64,000 bases of DNA from Natronorubrum bangense (GTDB taxonomy: Archaea; Halobacteriota; Halobacteria; Halobacteriales; Natrialbaceae): positions 992,001 through 1,056,000 of the forward strand of contig NZ_CP031305.1 in assembly GCF_004799645.1 (NCBI RefSeq), written 5' to 3'. Each line of letters opens with the position of its first letter. The stretch's first letter is position 1. The position numbers and the translations under genes are program-made. Of this stretch, positions 8,549 through 16,718 are shown in pieces. The notes under the pieces are model-generated. The model saw only the letters and a list, made by a program, of their open reading frames with translations, made no database searches and was not told the origin of the DNA.

Positions 8549-10033
8549 TCAGTCCTCGTTTGCGGCTCGGAGCACGTCCGGCACCCACCCCTGATTCGGG
8601 TCGTCCGTTTTTTTCATCCACCCGATGAGTCGCTCTCGCAGTTCCCGTCGAACGTCCGTATAGCCCGGATGGTCGATCAGGTTCTGGAGTTCGGCAGGAT
8701 CGGCCTCGAGATCGTACAGTTCGTCGATATCCGGCCCGTTGTAGACGTACTTGTATCGCGCCGTGCGGACCATTCGCTGGGTGTAGAGGCCAAACTCGTC
8801 GCCGTGATACTGAGCGAACACGGATCTGGGCCACGTCGCCGGCACTCCCTCGGGGTCGCCGCCGGACTCGATCAAGGGGACGATGCTCCGAGCGTCGAAG
8901 GCGTCCGGGACCGCGACGTCGCCGATTTCGAGGAACGTCGCCGCGAGGTCGTGGAGGTGAACGGGAGCGTCACAGACCGATCCCGGGTCGGTGACGCCGG
9001 GCCAGCGAACCTGCAGTGGGATTCGATAGGTATCGTCGTACATCACCGGCCCTTTGTTGAACTGGCGGTGACCGCCGGCGAAATCGCCGTGGTCCGAGGC
9101 GTGGACGACGACCGTCTCCTCGGCGAGCCCGTGGCGCTCGAGCGCCTCGAGCACGCGCTCGAGTTGGTCGTCGAGCATCGTCACGAAGCCCCAGTACTTC
9201 GCGATGGCTTCGGCCCAAATGTCCCAGTCGAACCCGGCGACACCACGATACGAGAGGTAGTTTTCTTGCGCCCGTGGTTTCCCGTCGTAGGTCTCGGCGT
9301 AGCTTTCGGGCCGCTCGATCTCGTCGGGATCGTACATCGAGGCGTACGGCTCGGGGACGACGTAGGGATGGTGCGGCCCATAGAAATCGGCTCGGTGGAA
9401 AAACGGCTCGTCTCGGTCGCGCTCGGCGTGGGCGTCGATCGCCTCGATCGTTTTCTCGGCGAGAAACCAGGCACGGGTCTCTTCGACGTCGATCGGTGTT
9501 TTCGCTGCGACGAACGTTCCCTCGGTACTGTCTCGAGGATTCGTCCCCGTGTAGATCTCGTCCTCGAGTTCGACCGCTTTGATGGGCTCACCGCGCTCGC
9601 GGCGATACTCGCGGAACGCGTCGTCGATGTCGTCGTGGTGGACGTCACTGCCGCCGAGATACGAGAAACCGAACTCCTCGGGCGTCTGGTCGCGGCCGAC
9701 GTGCCATTTGCCGACGTAGCTCAGATCGTAGCCGTGTTCGGCCAACTGTTCAGAAAACGTGGGATGCTCAGAGGGCAGGTTCGGCTGAATCGAGTCGGCC
9801 TCGTGGCTGTTGTTCAACATTCCATGACTGTGCGGATACCGGCCGGTCAGCAACGATGCGCGAGCGCTCGTGCAGATACTGATCGGCGTGAACGCGTGTA
9901 CAAAGCGCATTCCCTCACTCGAGAGCCGGTCCATCGTCGGCGTCTCGACGGGCGGCCCCTCGGGCGCGCTGCAGTCGTATCGCTCCTGATCGGTGAGGAC
10001 AAAGAGGACGTTCGGGCGATCGGCGTCGACCAT
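8549..10033 (-). CDS. Sulfatase-family hydrolase (alkaline phosphatase superfamily)
   Basis: A 494-residue sulfatase-type enzyme. The N-terminus gives metal-site residues in VLFVLTDQERYD, and the active-site segment is ICTSARASLLTGRYP with Cys54. In sulfatases this cysteine becomes formylglycine. Classical recognition is Cys-x-Pro/Ala-x-Arg; here the third position is Ser56, so maturation may differ. HASDHGDFAGGH carries later metal ligands. No signal peptide is visible, so it probably acts in the cytoplasm. Substrates in the family are sulfate esters, choline sulfate or phosphonate esters; none can be assigned. It is the last of three minus-strand genes after hisS and the E2-like gene. Confidence 0.85.
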   Translation of the reverse strand: MVDADRPNVLFVLTDQERYDCSAPEGPPVETPTMDRLSSEGMRFVHAFTPISICTSARASLLTGRYPHSHGMLNNSHEADSIQPNLPSEHPTFSEQLAEHGYDLSYVGKWHVGRDQTPEEFGFSYLGGSDVHHDDIDDAFREYRRERGEPIKAVELEDEIYTGTNPRDSTEGTFVAAKTPIDVEETRAWFLAEKTIEAIDAHAERDRDEPFFHRADFYGPHHPYVVPEPYASMYDPDEIERPESYAETYDGKPRAQENYLSYRGVAGFDWDIWAEAIAKYWGFVTMLDDQLERVLEALERHGLAEETVVVHASDHGDFAGGHRQFNKGPVMYDDTYRIPLQVRWPGVTDPGSVCDAPVHLHDLAATFLEIGDVAVPDAFDARSIVPLIESGGDPEGVPATWPRSVFAQYHGDEFGLYTQRMVRTARYKYVYNGPDIDELYDLEADPAELQNLIDHPGYTDVRRELRERLIGWMKKTDDPNQGWVPDVLRAANED

Positions 10034-10095
10034 CGAGGGTCGTACACCGAGAGCGTAGTTAATGCTGGGGCCTGCTGTGGATTCGACGCGACCGG

Positions 10096-10905
10096 TCAGT
10101 CAGTTCCTGATGGCTGCGACTCGAGCGCCGTCTCGATTCCCTGGCCGTCCTCGACGAGTTCTTTCAGCCGCTGGACGAACCGCGCGGCCGGCGCACCGTC
10201 GACGACGTCGTGGTCGACCGTCACTGTGAGATTAAGGAACTCGCGGGGCTCGATGGTCCCGTCGACGATACCCGGTTTTCGTTCGATGCCACCGACTGTC
10301 AGCTGCAACGAGTAGTTCGTCGGACTGATCCCCCAGCCACCGCCCGTTCCGAACATCCCGACGGACGTTACGGCAACGGTCCCCGCAATCCGTTTCCAGC
10401 GTCGCGGAAAGAACTGTGGCAACCGCCAGAACAGCCGTCGAATGGGGGCTGGGAGTCGAAGGCCCAGAGATGCCAATTTGGGTTGCCGGCCCTCGTTGGG
10501 GTCGCGTTGGGCGGTGCGAATCTCATCGTGGATCGATCGCAACGATCGCCGATTTGCCGCCCTGATCACGTGTGGGACACCGGTTTGTGCGCCGTCGACC
10601 TGCGTTTCGACGATGACCATCGCGTCTACGTCGTCGAACCGAACGATTCGTCCTCGCCAGTTGCGGTACGACTGGAGCGTGGGGTGGTCCTCGAGGGCTT
10701 GCGCCAGACAGGACACGAGAAACGCCGTGAACGACAGCTGTGCTCCGCGCTCGGTTTCTCCGTTCCGGATGCGACGCCGCACGTCGGTGACGTCGAACTC
10801 GACGAGTCCGTGGACGACGCTCCGTCTGCCGGCCGCTCGCATGTAGTCGACGGTTCCGCGGCGCTGAATCGGGAACGACTCGACTGTCTCTCCTCGGTCG
10901 GCCAT
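10096..10905 (-). CDS. 2-oxoacid dehydrogenase E2-type acyltransferase domain without lipoyl domain
   Basis: A 269-residue protein that corresponds to the catalytic (inner-core) domain of dihydrolipoamide acyltransferases. The active-site motif DHDVVDG is at about 231-237, with the preceding strand ISPTNYSLQLTVGGIERKP. No lipoyl domain and no E1/E3-binding domain are present, and no E1 or E3 gene is near, so it cannot be a normal E2. It belongs to a stand-alone CoA-dependent acyltransferase group, relatives of chloramphenicol acetyltransferase, whose substrate is unknown. It lies 75 nt downstream of hisS and 62 nt upstream of the sulfatase gene on the same strand. Confidence 0.8.
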   Translation of the reverse strand: MADRGETVESFPIQRRGTVDYMRAAGRRSVVHGLVEFDVTDVRRRIRNGETERGAQLSFTAFLVSCLAQALEDHPTLQSYRNWRGRIVRFDDVDAMVIVETQVDGAQTGVPHVIRAANRRSLRSIHDEIRTAQRDPNEGRQPKLASLGLRLPAPIRRLFWRLPQFFPRRWKRIAGTVAVTSVGMFGTGGGWGISPTNYSLQLTVGGIERKPGIVDGTIEPREFLNLTVTVDHDVVDGAPAARFVQRLKELVEDGQGIETALESQPSGTD

Positions 10906-10980
10906 GGGCGCTGTAGTCTAACGAGGGGGGAAACGTCTTTGCCTGCAACGGATCGCTCGAGGCCGTCAAAACGAGACTCC

Positions 10981-12279
10981 CTACTCGAGGTCGTCGAACG
11001 TCGGTCGCTCGAGATCGCCTGGGAACGAGTCAACTGGAACCTGCGTCTGGTCGCCCGATTCCATGTCTTTGATCGTCACTTCGTCGTTCTCCAAATCCTG
11101 CTCGCCGACGATGACGACCGTCTCGGCGTTGATCGAGTCAGCGTAGTTCAGTTGCGCGCCAAAGGAACGGCCCGCGACGTCGGTTTCGACGACGTGACCG
11201 CGGTCGCGGAGGTCGCGGACGATCCGGGCCGCCTCGGATCGCGTGTCGCCGATCTGGAGGACGTAGTAGTCCGTCGTCACTTCCTCCTCGGGCCAGACGC
11301 CTGCGCGCTGCATCAGGAGGGGCAGCGTTGCGTGGCCCGGGGCGACGCCGACCGCGGGCGTGGGCTGGCCGCCGAACCCTTCGATGAGGTCGTCGTAGCG
11401 GCCGCCGCCGAAGATCGACCGCGAAACCTCGCCTGCGGAGTCGAAACACTCGAAGACGACGCCGGTGTAGTAATCGAGGCCGCGCGCGGTCTCGAGCGAG
11501 ATCGTACAGTACTCGCGCGCGCCGAAGTCCTCGGCGGCCTCGAGGACGTTCTGGAGGTTCTCGACGGCTGCCGTGACGCGCTCGGTGTCGGCGAACGCCT
11601 TGACTGCCTCGAGGTTACCGCCGGCGATGAGGTCACCGAACTCGGCGGCCTGGTCTGCCGTTAGGCCGGCCCCGATCAGCAGGTCGTGGTACTCGACCTG
11701 TGAGATCTTATCGGACTTGTCGACGGCCCGAATCGCCGCGTCGGTGTCAACGTCGGCCTCGTAGCTCTCGAGGACACCCTCGAGAATGTCTCGGTGGGAG
11801 ATTCGGAACTCGAAGTGCTCGCCGGTCAGTCCCAGCCCGGTCAGTGCGTCGGCGGCCCAGGCGAGGATTTCGGCATCAGCCTCGGGCTCGCTCGAGCCGA
11901 AGATGTCGACGTTGGTCTGGTAGAACTCGCGCTGGCGGCCCTGCTGGACCTGTTCGTAGCGCCAGAACGGCCGCGTCGAGAACCACTTGATCGGCTTCGA
12001 AAGTGCCTGTTGTTTGGCGACGACCATCCGTGCGACCGTCGGCGTCAGCTCCGGAGTGAGCGTGACGTGTCGTCCGCCCTGATCCTCGAAGGAATAGAGT
12101 TCGTCGACGATGTCGTCGCCGCTTTTGTCAGTCCACATCTCTGCGCGCTCGAGTGCGGGGGTGCCGATCTCGCGGAAGCCGTAGCTGCGGGCAGTGTCCT
12201 CTAAGGTGTCGATGGTCGCCCGTCTGGCGGCCATCTCGCCGGGATAGAAATCACGAAAACCCTTGATGCCGTCGTACAT
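10981..12279 (-). CDS. hisS: Histidyl-tRNA synthetase
   Basis: A 432-residue class II synthetase that charges tRNA-His. It begins with the typical YDGIKGFRDFYPGEMAAR, has motif 2 around TRPFWRYEQVQQGRQREFYQTNVD, the histidine-A motif GLDYYTGVVFE, and the glycine-rich motif 3 SIFGGGRYDDLI. The C-terminal 90 residues form the anticodon-binding domain (YYVLQIGDTRSEAARIVRDLR). Length and domain order are normal. The E2-like gene follows on the same strand. An AT-rich stretch near 12315 may contain the promoter. Confidence 0.97.
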   Translation of the reverse strand: MYDGIKGFRDFYPGEMAARRATIDTLEDTARSYGFREIGTPALERAEMWTDKSGDDIVDELYSFEDQGGRHVTLTPELTPTVARMVVAKQQALSKPIKWFSTRPFWRYEQVQQGRQREFYQTNVDIFGSSEPEADAEILAWAADALTGLGLTGEHFEFRISHRDILEGVLESYEADVDTDAAIRAVDKSDKISQVEYHDLLIGAGLTADQAAEFGDLIAGGNLEAVKAFADTERVTAAVENLQNVLEAAEDFGAREYCTISLETARGLDYYTGVVFECFDSAGEVSRSIFGGGRYDDLIEGFGGQPTPAVGVAPGHATLPLLMQRAGVWPEEEVTTDYYVLQIGDTRSEAARIVRDLRDRGHVVETDVAGRSFGAQLNYADSINAETVVIVGEQDLENDEVTIKDMESGDQTQVPVDSFPGDLERPTFDDLE

Positions 12280-12366
12280 GCCCCGGTATTAGGGCACGGC
12301 GAACTTCTATCCTGTTATTTAGTGATTGCTCGTTTGCCGTCGGCACGCGGCGGTCGCTGCCAGCTC

Positions 12367-12963
12367 TTAGCCGCGGTGGACGCCGGTCACGTACGTCTGG
12401 TCGTGTTCCGGGAACAGCTCTCTGATCGCCGCGTGCCCGTCTTCGTCGGCGATGAGCGCTCGCAGTTCTGCCTCGTAGTCGGCCCGAGTAATCTCCTCGC
12501 TCGGTCCGGCGATCACCTCGAGTCGATCCTCGACTACCCGATCGACGGCGGTGCGGCCAAAGCCAGACAGCGGCGCAATGTAGTCGACGTCGTGACGATC
12601 CTCGAGGCTCTGGGCCTGCGCCCGAGAGACCGTCGGGACGCGGTCGTCACGCCGGGTGCCGTCGGCGATGGCGTCGAACTCCTGTCGGGCCAGCCGCTCG
12701 AGGGCGTGCTGATGGATTTGCTGGATGCCGTTTCGAGGGAAGCCGTCAGCCCGAATCTGGGCGACGGCGTCGTGGGCGACCGCGGGATCGAGTTCGAGCC
12801 GGTCGAACGCGAAGCCGATGGCGTCGGCAGTCTCGCGGGCGTGTTTCCAGTCGTCGCTGATGCCAAAGTGGGCCGTGACGAGCGTCACGTCGTAGAACTC
12901 TTCCAAGAGAAGGGCCGCGAGCGTCGAATCTTTGCCACCGCTGTAGAGGACGCCGAGCTCCAT
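12367..12963 (-). CDS. PP-loop (N-type) ATP-pyrophosphatase, alpha-hydrolase-like
   Basis: A 198-residue protein with the PP-loop SGGKDS at 8-13, the signature of enzymes that adenylate a carbonyl or tRNA base before amidation or thiolation. DGTRRDDRVPTVSRAQAQSLE gives further conserved residues. It is shorter than ThiI, TtcA or asparagine synthetase and lacks their extra domains and a cysteine pair. The haloarchaeal family is usually named alpha hydrolase, and its substrate is not known. Its ATG overlaps the PDCD5 stop codon by one base, so translation is probably coupled. With rps19e and PDCD5 upstream, a role in tRNA or ribosome modification is a reasonable inference. Confidence 0.85.
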   Translation of the reverse strand: MELGVLYSGGKDSTLAALLLEEFYDVTLVTAHFGISDDWKHARETADAIGFAFDRLELDPAVAHDAVAQIRADGFPRNGIQQIHQHALERLARQEFDAIADGTRRDDRVPTVSRAQAQSLEDRHDVDYIAPLSGFGRTAVDRVVEDRLEVIAGPSEEITRADYEAELRALIADEDGHAAIRELFPEHDQTYVTGVHRG

Positions 12964-13313
12964 TAGCGGCGCTTGATGTCGAAGCTCTTCGAGTCGGGCT
13001 TGAGCTCTTGGAGGAGCTGTTTCATCTTGTCGTCGTCGATCTTCCCCTGAAGGCGACCGCTGCGGGCGAGCGTGACGACCTGTCGTTCGACCTGTTCGCC
13101 GAACTGCGGCTTGCTCATCTTGACGGTGTTGAGCCGCTTGCGAGCCTCGTCGGTCAGGTGCTGGCGCAGGACGGCTTTTTTCTGGGCTTCAGCCTGTTGC
13201 TGGGCCGCCTCCTGGGAGGCACCGCCTTGCTGACCCTCTGCCTGTTCTTGGAGCTGTTCCATCTTCTTCTGACGGAGTTCCTCGAGTTTCTCCTCGTCGG
13301 GTGAACCACTCAT
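12963..13313 (-). CDS. DNA-binding protein of the PDCD5/TFAR19 family
   Basis: A 116-residue basic/acidic helical protein. The N-terminus ([19 protein letters not shown]) is a long helix rich in Gln and Glu, and the core ([49 protein letters not shown]) is the conserved PDCD5 three-helix bundle. Archaeal members bind DNA weakly, and eukaryotic ones act in apoptosis or with a chaperonin; the archaeal role is unsettled. The ATG at 13313 was chosen because MSGSPDEEK matches the family; an upstream start adds only four residues. It follows rps19e, a widely conserved archaeal pairing, and overlaps the PP-loop gene by one base. Confidence 0.95.
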   Translation of the reverse strand: MSGSPDEEKLEELRQKKMEQLQEQAEGQQGGASQEAAQQQAEAQKKAVLRQHLTDEARKRLNTVKMSKPQFGEQVERQVVTLARSGRLQGKIDDDKMKQLLQELKPDSKSFDIKRR

Positions 13314-13416
13314 AGCTACACACATCTACCGTCGCACGGCGGAAAATGATTACGGACGACAGTGAGCTACTGACGGCTCTCTGCGGTTGTGTCGGCGAGA
13401 AAACTGGATTTGTCGT

Positions 13417-13872
13417 CTACGCGTAGCGCTCGAGTTCCGGACGGTCGAGCTCTTCGAGAACGGCGCCGGCGGTGTCGTCAAGCAGGCTGCGTCCCTCGGG
13501 CGTGATACGGCGACCCTGGCCCTCTGCGGTCTCGACGAGGTCTTCCTCTTCGAGCTGCTGGAGGATCGTTCGAATGAGGTTCTTCGAGCCGTCTGCGCGC
13601 TTGTCGGGAGCGACCTGATACCGGTTCGAGCCGTTCTTGCCGCCGCCGTACTCCGTCGAGAGTCGCTCGACGCCGATAGGGCCGCGGTCAGCGACCTTGC
13701 GCAGGAGACTTGCGGCACGCGTTGCCCAGAAGTCTTCCTGTTCCGGTGGGAGTTCGCGGTCGACACCAGTCTTTGCGAATTTGCCCCAATCGGGTTCGTC
13801 GAGTCGGTCCTCGAGGTCGTCGGCGAGCGCCTCGATGAGGTCGTCCGCCGGAACGTCGTACATCGTAGCCAT
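13417..13872 (-). CDS. rps19e: 30S ribosomal protein S19e
   Basis: A 151-residue small-subunit protein found only in archaea and eukaryotes, needed for late 30S/40S maturation. The family core is clear: MYDVPADDLIEALADDL, W-GKFAKTGVDRELPPEQEDFWATRAASLLRKV, YGGGKNGSNRYQVAPDKRADGSKNLIRTILQQLE. The start at 13872 was chosen because a TATA element lies 28 nt upstream; starting at 13863 would remove three residues. It leads the operon rps19e-PDCD5-PP-loop. Confidence 0.96.
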   Translation of the reverse strand: MATMYDVPADDLIEALADDLEDRLDEPDWGKFAKTGVDRELPPEQEDFWATRAASLLRKVADRGPIGVERLSTEYGGGKNGSNRYQVAPDKRADGSKNLIRTILQQLEEEDLVETAEGQGRRITPEGRSLLDDTAGAVLEELDRPELERYA

Positions 13873-13896
13873 TGGCGTGTGGTTCCCGTCCGCGGC

Positions 13897-13904
13897 ATTT
13901 AAGA
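13897..13904 (-). promoter_or_regulatory. TATA box of the rps19e operon
   Basis: On the minus strand CTTAAATG is centred 28 nt before the ATG at 13872, giving a leaderless transcript for rps19e, PDCD5 and the PP-loop gene. Confidence 0.6.
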
Positions 13905-13991
13905 GCATCGTATCGCCGTCGGAATCGTGTCGCTCACACACATCCGCCGCCGGCCCGCATCGCTTTTCGCCCTCGAGTCGAAACGGAGTGC

Positions 13992-14879
13992 ATGGACGAA
14001 CGCGCCGCCCTGGCGCTCTTAGCGCGAGAACTCGAGTTTGCCGGCGACGACGCCGCCATCATCGACGGGCTCGTGATCACGACGGACATGCTCCACGACC
14101 GGACGGACTTTCCCGACGGCACGACCCGCTACACAGCAGGCTGGCGAGCCGTCGGCGCATCGCTGTCGGACGTAGCTGCAATGGGGGCGGAGGCGACCGC
14201 GGCCGTCGCCGCCTACGCTGCCCCCGAGTTCGATCCCGAGGAACTGCTCGGCTTCGTCCGTGGCGCACGCGATGTCTGTGAACGCGTCGACGCAAAATAC
14301 GTCGGCGGCGATCTCGATGGTCACGACGAGTTTACCGTGACGACGACGGCCATCGGCCACACCGATGACCCCGTTCCGCGCAGCGGCGCTCGAGCCGGTG
14401 ATCTCGTCTGTGTTACCGGGACGCTTGGCCGCAGCGCCGCTGCACTCGAGTTCTTCGAACGCGGCGACGACGCCGCACTCGACCGCGCAAACGAGCTGTT
14501 CCGCTTTGAGCCACGCGTCGCGGCCGGGCGGGCGCTTGCTCCCCACGCGACGGCGATGATGGACTCGAGTGATGGCCTCGCCCGGTCGTTGCACCAGCTC
14601 GCCGACGCCAGCGACTGCGGCTTTGCGATCGAGTCCGACCCGGTGCCGATCGCCGACGCCTTGCTGGAGGTGGCTGCCGACGATGACGTTCTCGAGCGTG
14701 CAACGACGTTCGGCGAGGACTTCGAACTCGTCGTTACGCTGCCCGAATCGGCACTCGAGGCCGTACAGGCAGCGATCGGTGTCGATCTCACAGTACTCGG
14801 GCACGCCACAGCCGCCGACCACGGAATTACACTCGACGGCGAGCCACTTGCGGACCAGGGCTTCACTCACGGTGGGTAG
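13992..14879 (+). CDS. thiL: Thiamine-monophosphate kinase
   Basis: A 295-residue enzyme that phosphorylates thiamine monophosphate to thiamine diphosphate in the last step of thiamine biosynthesis. It shows GDDAAIIDGLVITTDMLHDRTDF with metal-binding aspartates, the SLSDVAAMGAEA helix, GGDLDGHDEFTVTTTAIG, and MDSSDGLARSLHQLA, in the order found in ThiL. The ATG at 13992 directly precedes MDERAALALLARELEF, the usual N-terminus; the longer frame would run back through the rps19e start region. It is divergent from rps19e and convergent with the S2P gene. Confidence 0.95.
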   Translation: MDERAALALLARELEFAGDDAAIIDGLVITTDMLHDRTDFPDGTTRYTAGWRAVGASLSDVAAMGAEATAAVAAYAAPEFDPEELLGFVRGARDVCERVDAKYVGGDLDGHDEFTVTTTAIGHTDDPVPRSGARAGDLVCVTGTLGRSAAALEFFERGDDAALDRANELFRFEPRVAAGRALAPHATAMMDSSDGLARSLHQLADASDCGFAIESDPVPIADALLEVAADDDVLERATTFGEDFELVVTLPESALEAVQAAIGVDLTVLGHATAADHGITLDGEPLADQGFTHGG

Positions 14880-14893
14880 CTCCAGTGTGTTCG

Positions 14894-16057
14894 TTACTGG
14901 ATGACCTCGAGTGGCACCGGCATGAAACAGAGCAGCCCGAGACCGAACGTTACGATGCCGACAACGACTCGCCACGTTCCCAGTCGCTCTTCGGCGACCG
15001 GGTGTGCTGCGCCTGCGGATGCGAGCACCATCGTCAACAGTCCCCAGAAGACCCAGATGAACACTGTTTGGAGGCCGTAGCCACCGATGTAGTAGAGGTA
15101 GGCTGCGAGACCGAACAGCACGGCCGGAACGAGTGCGCCGATCGTCTCGTGGAACTCACCCGCCATCGCTCGCAGGATGTGGCCGCCATCGAGCTGGCCA
15201 ACAGGGATCAGATTGAGGAACGTGACGAACATCCCGACCCAGGCACCGATAACGACAGGATTGATGTTTCGCGTTGGGTCGTCACCGTACAGCGGCTGGT
15301 CGACCGCCGTCGCGAGTAACTCGAGCAACGGCGGGATCCCGAGTCGAACCCCGCCCGTGTTGGACTCCTGGACGAGTGACTCCGGAACGGTCACCGGCGG
15401 TAAGTGAAGCCCGATCACGGCGACGATGATCGTTGCGACCAGTCCGGCAAGCGGGCCGGCGACGCCGATATCGAACAGCGCCTTCCGGTTTGGCATCCGC
15501 CCGTTCAGTTTGATGACTGCACCCATCGTCCCGATGATCGTCGGGACGGGAAGGAAATACGGCAACGAGGCGTCGACCTCGTGATACCGGCTCATCACGT
15601 AGTGACCCAGTTCGTGGATCCCCAGTACCGAGAGGATTGCGACCGAAAACGGCCAGGCGTGAACGATCTCGAGTGGATTGGCGAACGGATCGATCGATGG
15701 ATACCACCACAGCGCACCGACGAGCAGTGTCGAGAAGACTGTCGCCACAAACAGGATAATGTTCGTCCACGGAATCCCGTTGATGCCGAGACTGACCGGT
15801 TTGGCGACGATGACATACTCTCCGTACTTGGTCGTCAGCTGTGGCTCGTATCCCGCCTTCCGAAACGCGGGCCACAGCTCTTGCATCGCCTGCTCGGGAT
15901 GGACCCGCGGATCGCCGTAGTACACCAGCTGCTCGTCCTCGATTCGGACCTCGTAGATCGAAAACACCGATTCGATCTGCTCGAGTGGTGGGCCGTCCGT
16001 GACTGACGGCCGCTCCGCCCGCGATGATCCGAACCCGGGCGATTCGACGTCATCCAT
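14894..16057 (-). CDS. Membrane metalloprotease of the site-2 protease family (M50)
   Basis: A 387-residue intramembrane protease. A soluble N-terminal region of about 95 residues is followed by roughly six to seven membrane segments. The zinc site is HELGH at 148-152 and the distant QLDGGH that supplies the third ligand. No PDZ domain is present, unlike the second M50 protein in this window. Family members cut membrane-anchored anti-sigma factors or signal remnants; haloarchaeal substrates are unknown. The start at 16057 has a TATA box 28 nt upstream. It converges with thiL. Confidence 0.93.
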   Translation of the reverse strand: MDDVESPGFGSSRAERPSVTDGPPLEQIESVFSIYEVRIEDEQLVYYGDPRVHPEQAMQELWPAFRKAGYEPQLTTKYGEYVIVAKPVSLGINGIPWTNIILFVATVFSTLLVGALWWYPSIDPFANPLEIVHAWPFSVAILSVLGIHELGHYVMSRYHEVDASLPYFLPVPTIIGTMGAVIKLNGRMPNRKALFDIGVAGPLAGLVATIIVAVIGLHLPPVTVPESLVQESNTGGVRLGIPPLLELLATAVDQPLYGDDPTRNINPVVIGAWVGMFVTFLNLIPVGQLDGGHILRAMAGEFHETIGALVPAVLFGLAAYLYYIGGYGLQTVFIWVFWGLLTMVLASAGAAHPVAEERLGTWRVVVGIVTFGLGLLCFMPVPLEVIQ

Positions 16058-16081
16058 TGCTCGCTACTCAGGGACCATGCC

Positions 16082-16089
16082 GTATAAAT
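16082..16089 (-). promoter_or_regulatory. TATA box of the S2P gene
   Basis: ATTTATAC on the minus strand is centred 28 nt before the ATG at 16057. Confidence 0.6.
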
Positions 16090-16223
16090 CGACTGCGTCC
16101 ACAGGGCCGACCGACCGCTGCCGTCGGTGACCGCGCTTTCGTCTGGTCGTCAACAAACAGTAGAACATCGGTACGAACTGTGCCGGATGGCGGTTTCAAA
16201 CGCGCCGGCACGACGGGGACCGA

Positions 16224-16463
16224 TCACGCTGGTTCGACGCGCCACGTGGTTGCGCTCGTGTACGACCACTTCTCGATCTCGAGTTCGGTCGCCGACTCCG
16301 AGAGCTTGACCATCAACGCGCCGATCTCTTTCGGGGACATCCCGACTTCGTCTGCGATGAACTTGCCTTTGAAGTACAGTTCACCGTCCTCTGCGCGATT
16401 GCGCAGGTAGCGCTTCAGACGGTGTTCCTTGCTTTCCGTGGAGGGTTGGGCTGTGGTGCTCAT
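16224..16463 (-). CDS. Small winged-helix-like haloarchaeal protein (DUF7123 type)
   Basis: A 79-residue acidic protein with the pattern LKRYLRNRAEDGELYFKGKFIADEVGMSPKEIGALMVKLSE followed by a short beta hairpin ending in TTWRVEPA. This reads as a helix-turn-helix with a wing, so DNA binding is possible. I place it in the haloarchaeal DUF7123 group from memory; no experimental function is known to me. It has a good TATA box about 30-37 nt upstream and stands alone. High conservation of such short proteins in haloarchaea makes a regulator plausible. Confidence 0.8.
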   Translation of the reverse strand: MSTTAQPSTESKEHRLKRYLRNRAEDGELYFKGKFIADEVGMSPKEIGALMVKLSESATELEIEKWSYTSATTWRVEPA

Positions 16464-16718
16464 CGACAGTTACCCGTTGTGGGGGAGATCTGTTATAAAG
16501 GATGGTTGGTTAGCGGCGTTTCGTTTGTGTTCAATTATCTGGGGAGTAATCATCGTTTTACCCGTGTTTACAGGACTCTTCAGTAAACGACGAGAAGCGT
16601 CTAGACGTTTTATAGCCTGCTCTAATCTATTATCGCTGCGCAAATATTCATGGCCGATAGACAGTCATTTCTCAAGACAATCGACCTATTTTGAACAGTA
16701 TCCCGGTGAATATATCTC
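16464..16718. other. AT-rich intergenic island
   Basis: This stretch is clearly richer in A+T than its surroundings. It carries the TATA box of the 16463 gene (CTTTATAA on the minus strand, 16493-16500), a perfect 10-bp palindrome CGTCTAGACG at 16598-16607 containing the rare tetramer CTAG and followed by TTTTATA, and several more TATA-like runs. The plus-strand frame 16429-16722 that crosses it lacks haloarchaeal composition and is rejected. Confidence 0.55.
16493..16500 (-). promoter_or_regulatory. TATA box of the DUF7123-type gene
   Basis: CTTTATAA on the minus strand lies 30-37 nt before the ATG at 16463, which leaves a leader of only a few bases. Confidence 0.6.

Noticed and set aside
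8669..10315. Plus-strand frame of 548 codons opposite the sulfatase
   Set aside because: It is the antisense reading of a well-supported sulfatase gene; long antisense frames are common at this G+C.
10210..11664. Plus-strand frame of 484 codons opposite the E2-like gene and hisS
   Set aside because: Antisense to two recognised genes, and it crosses their boundary.
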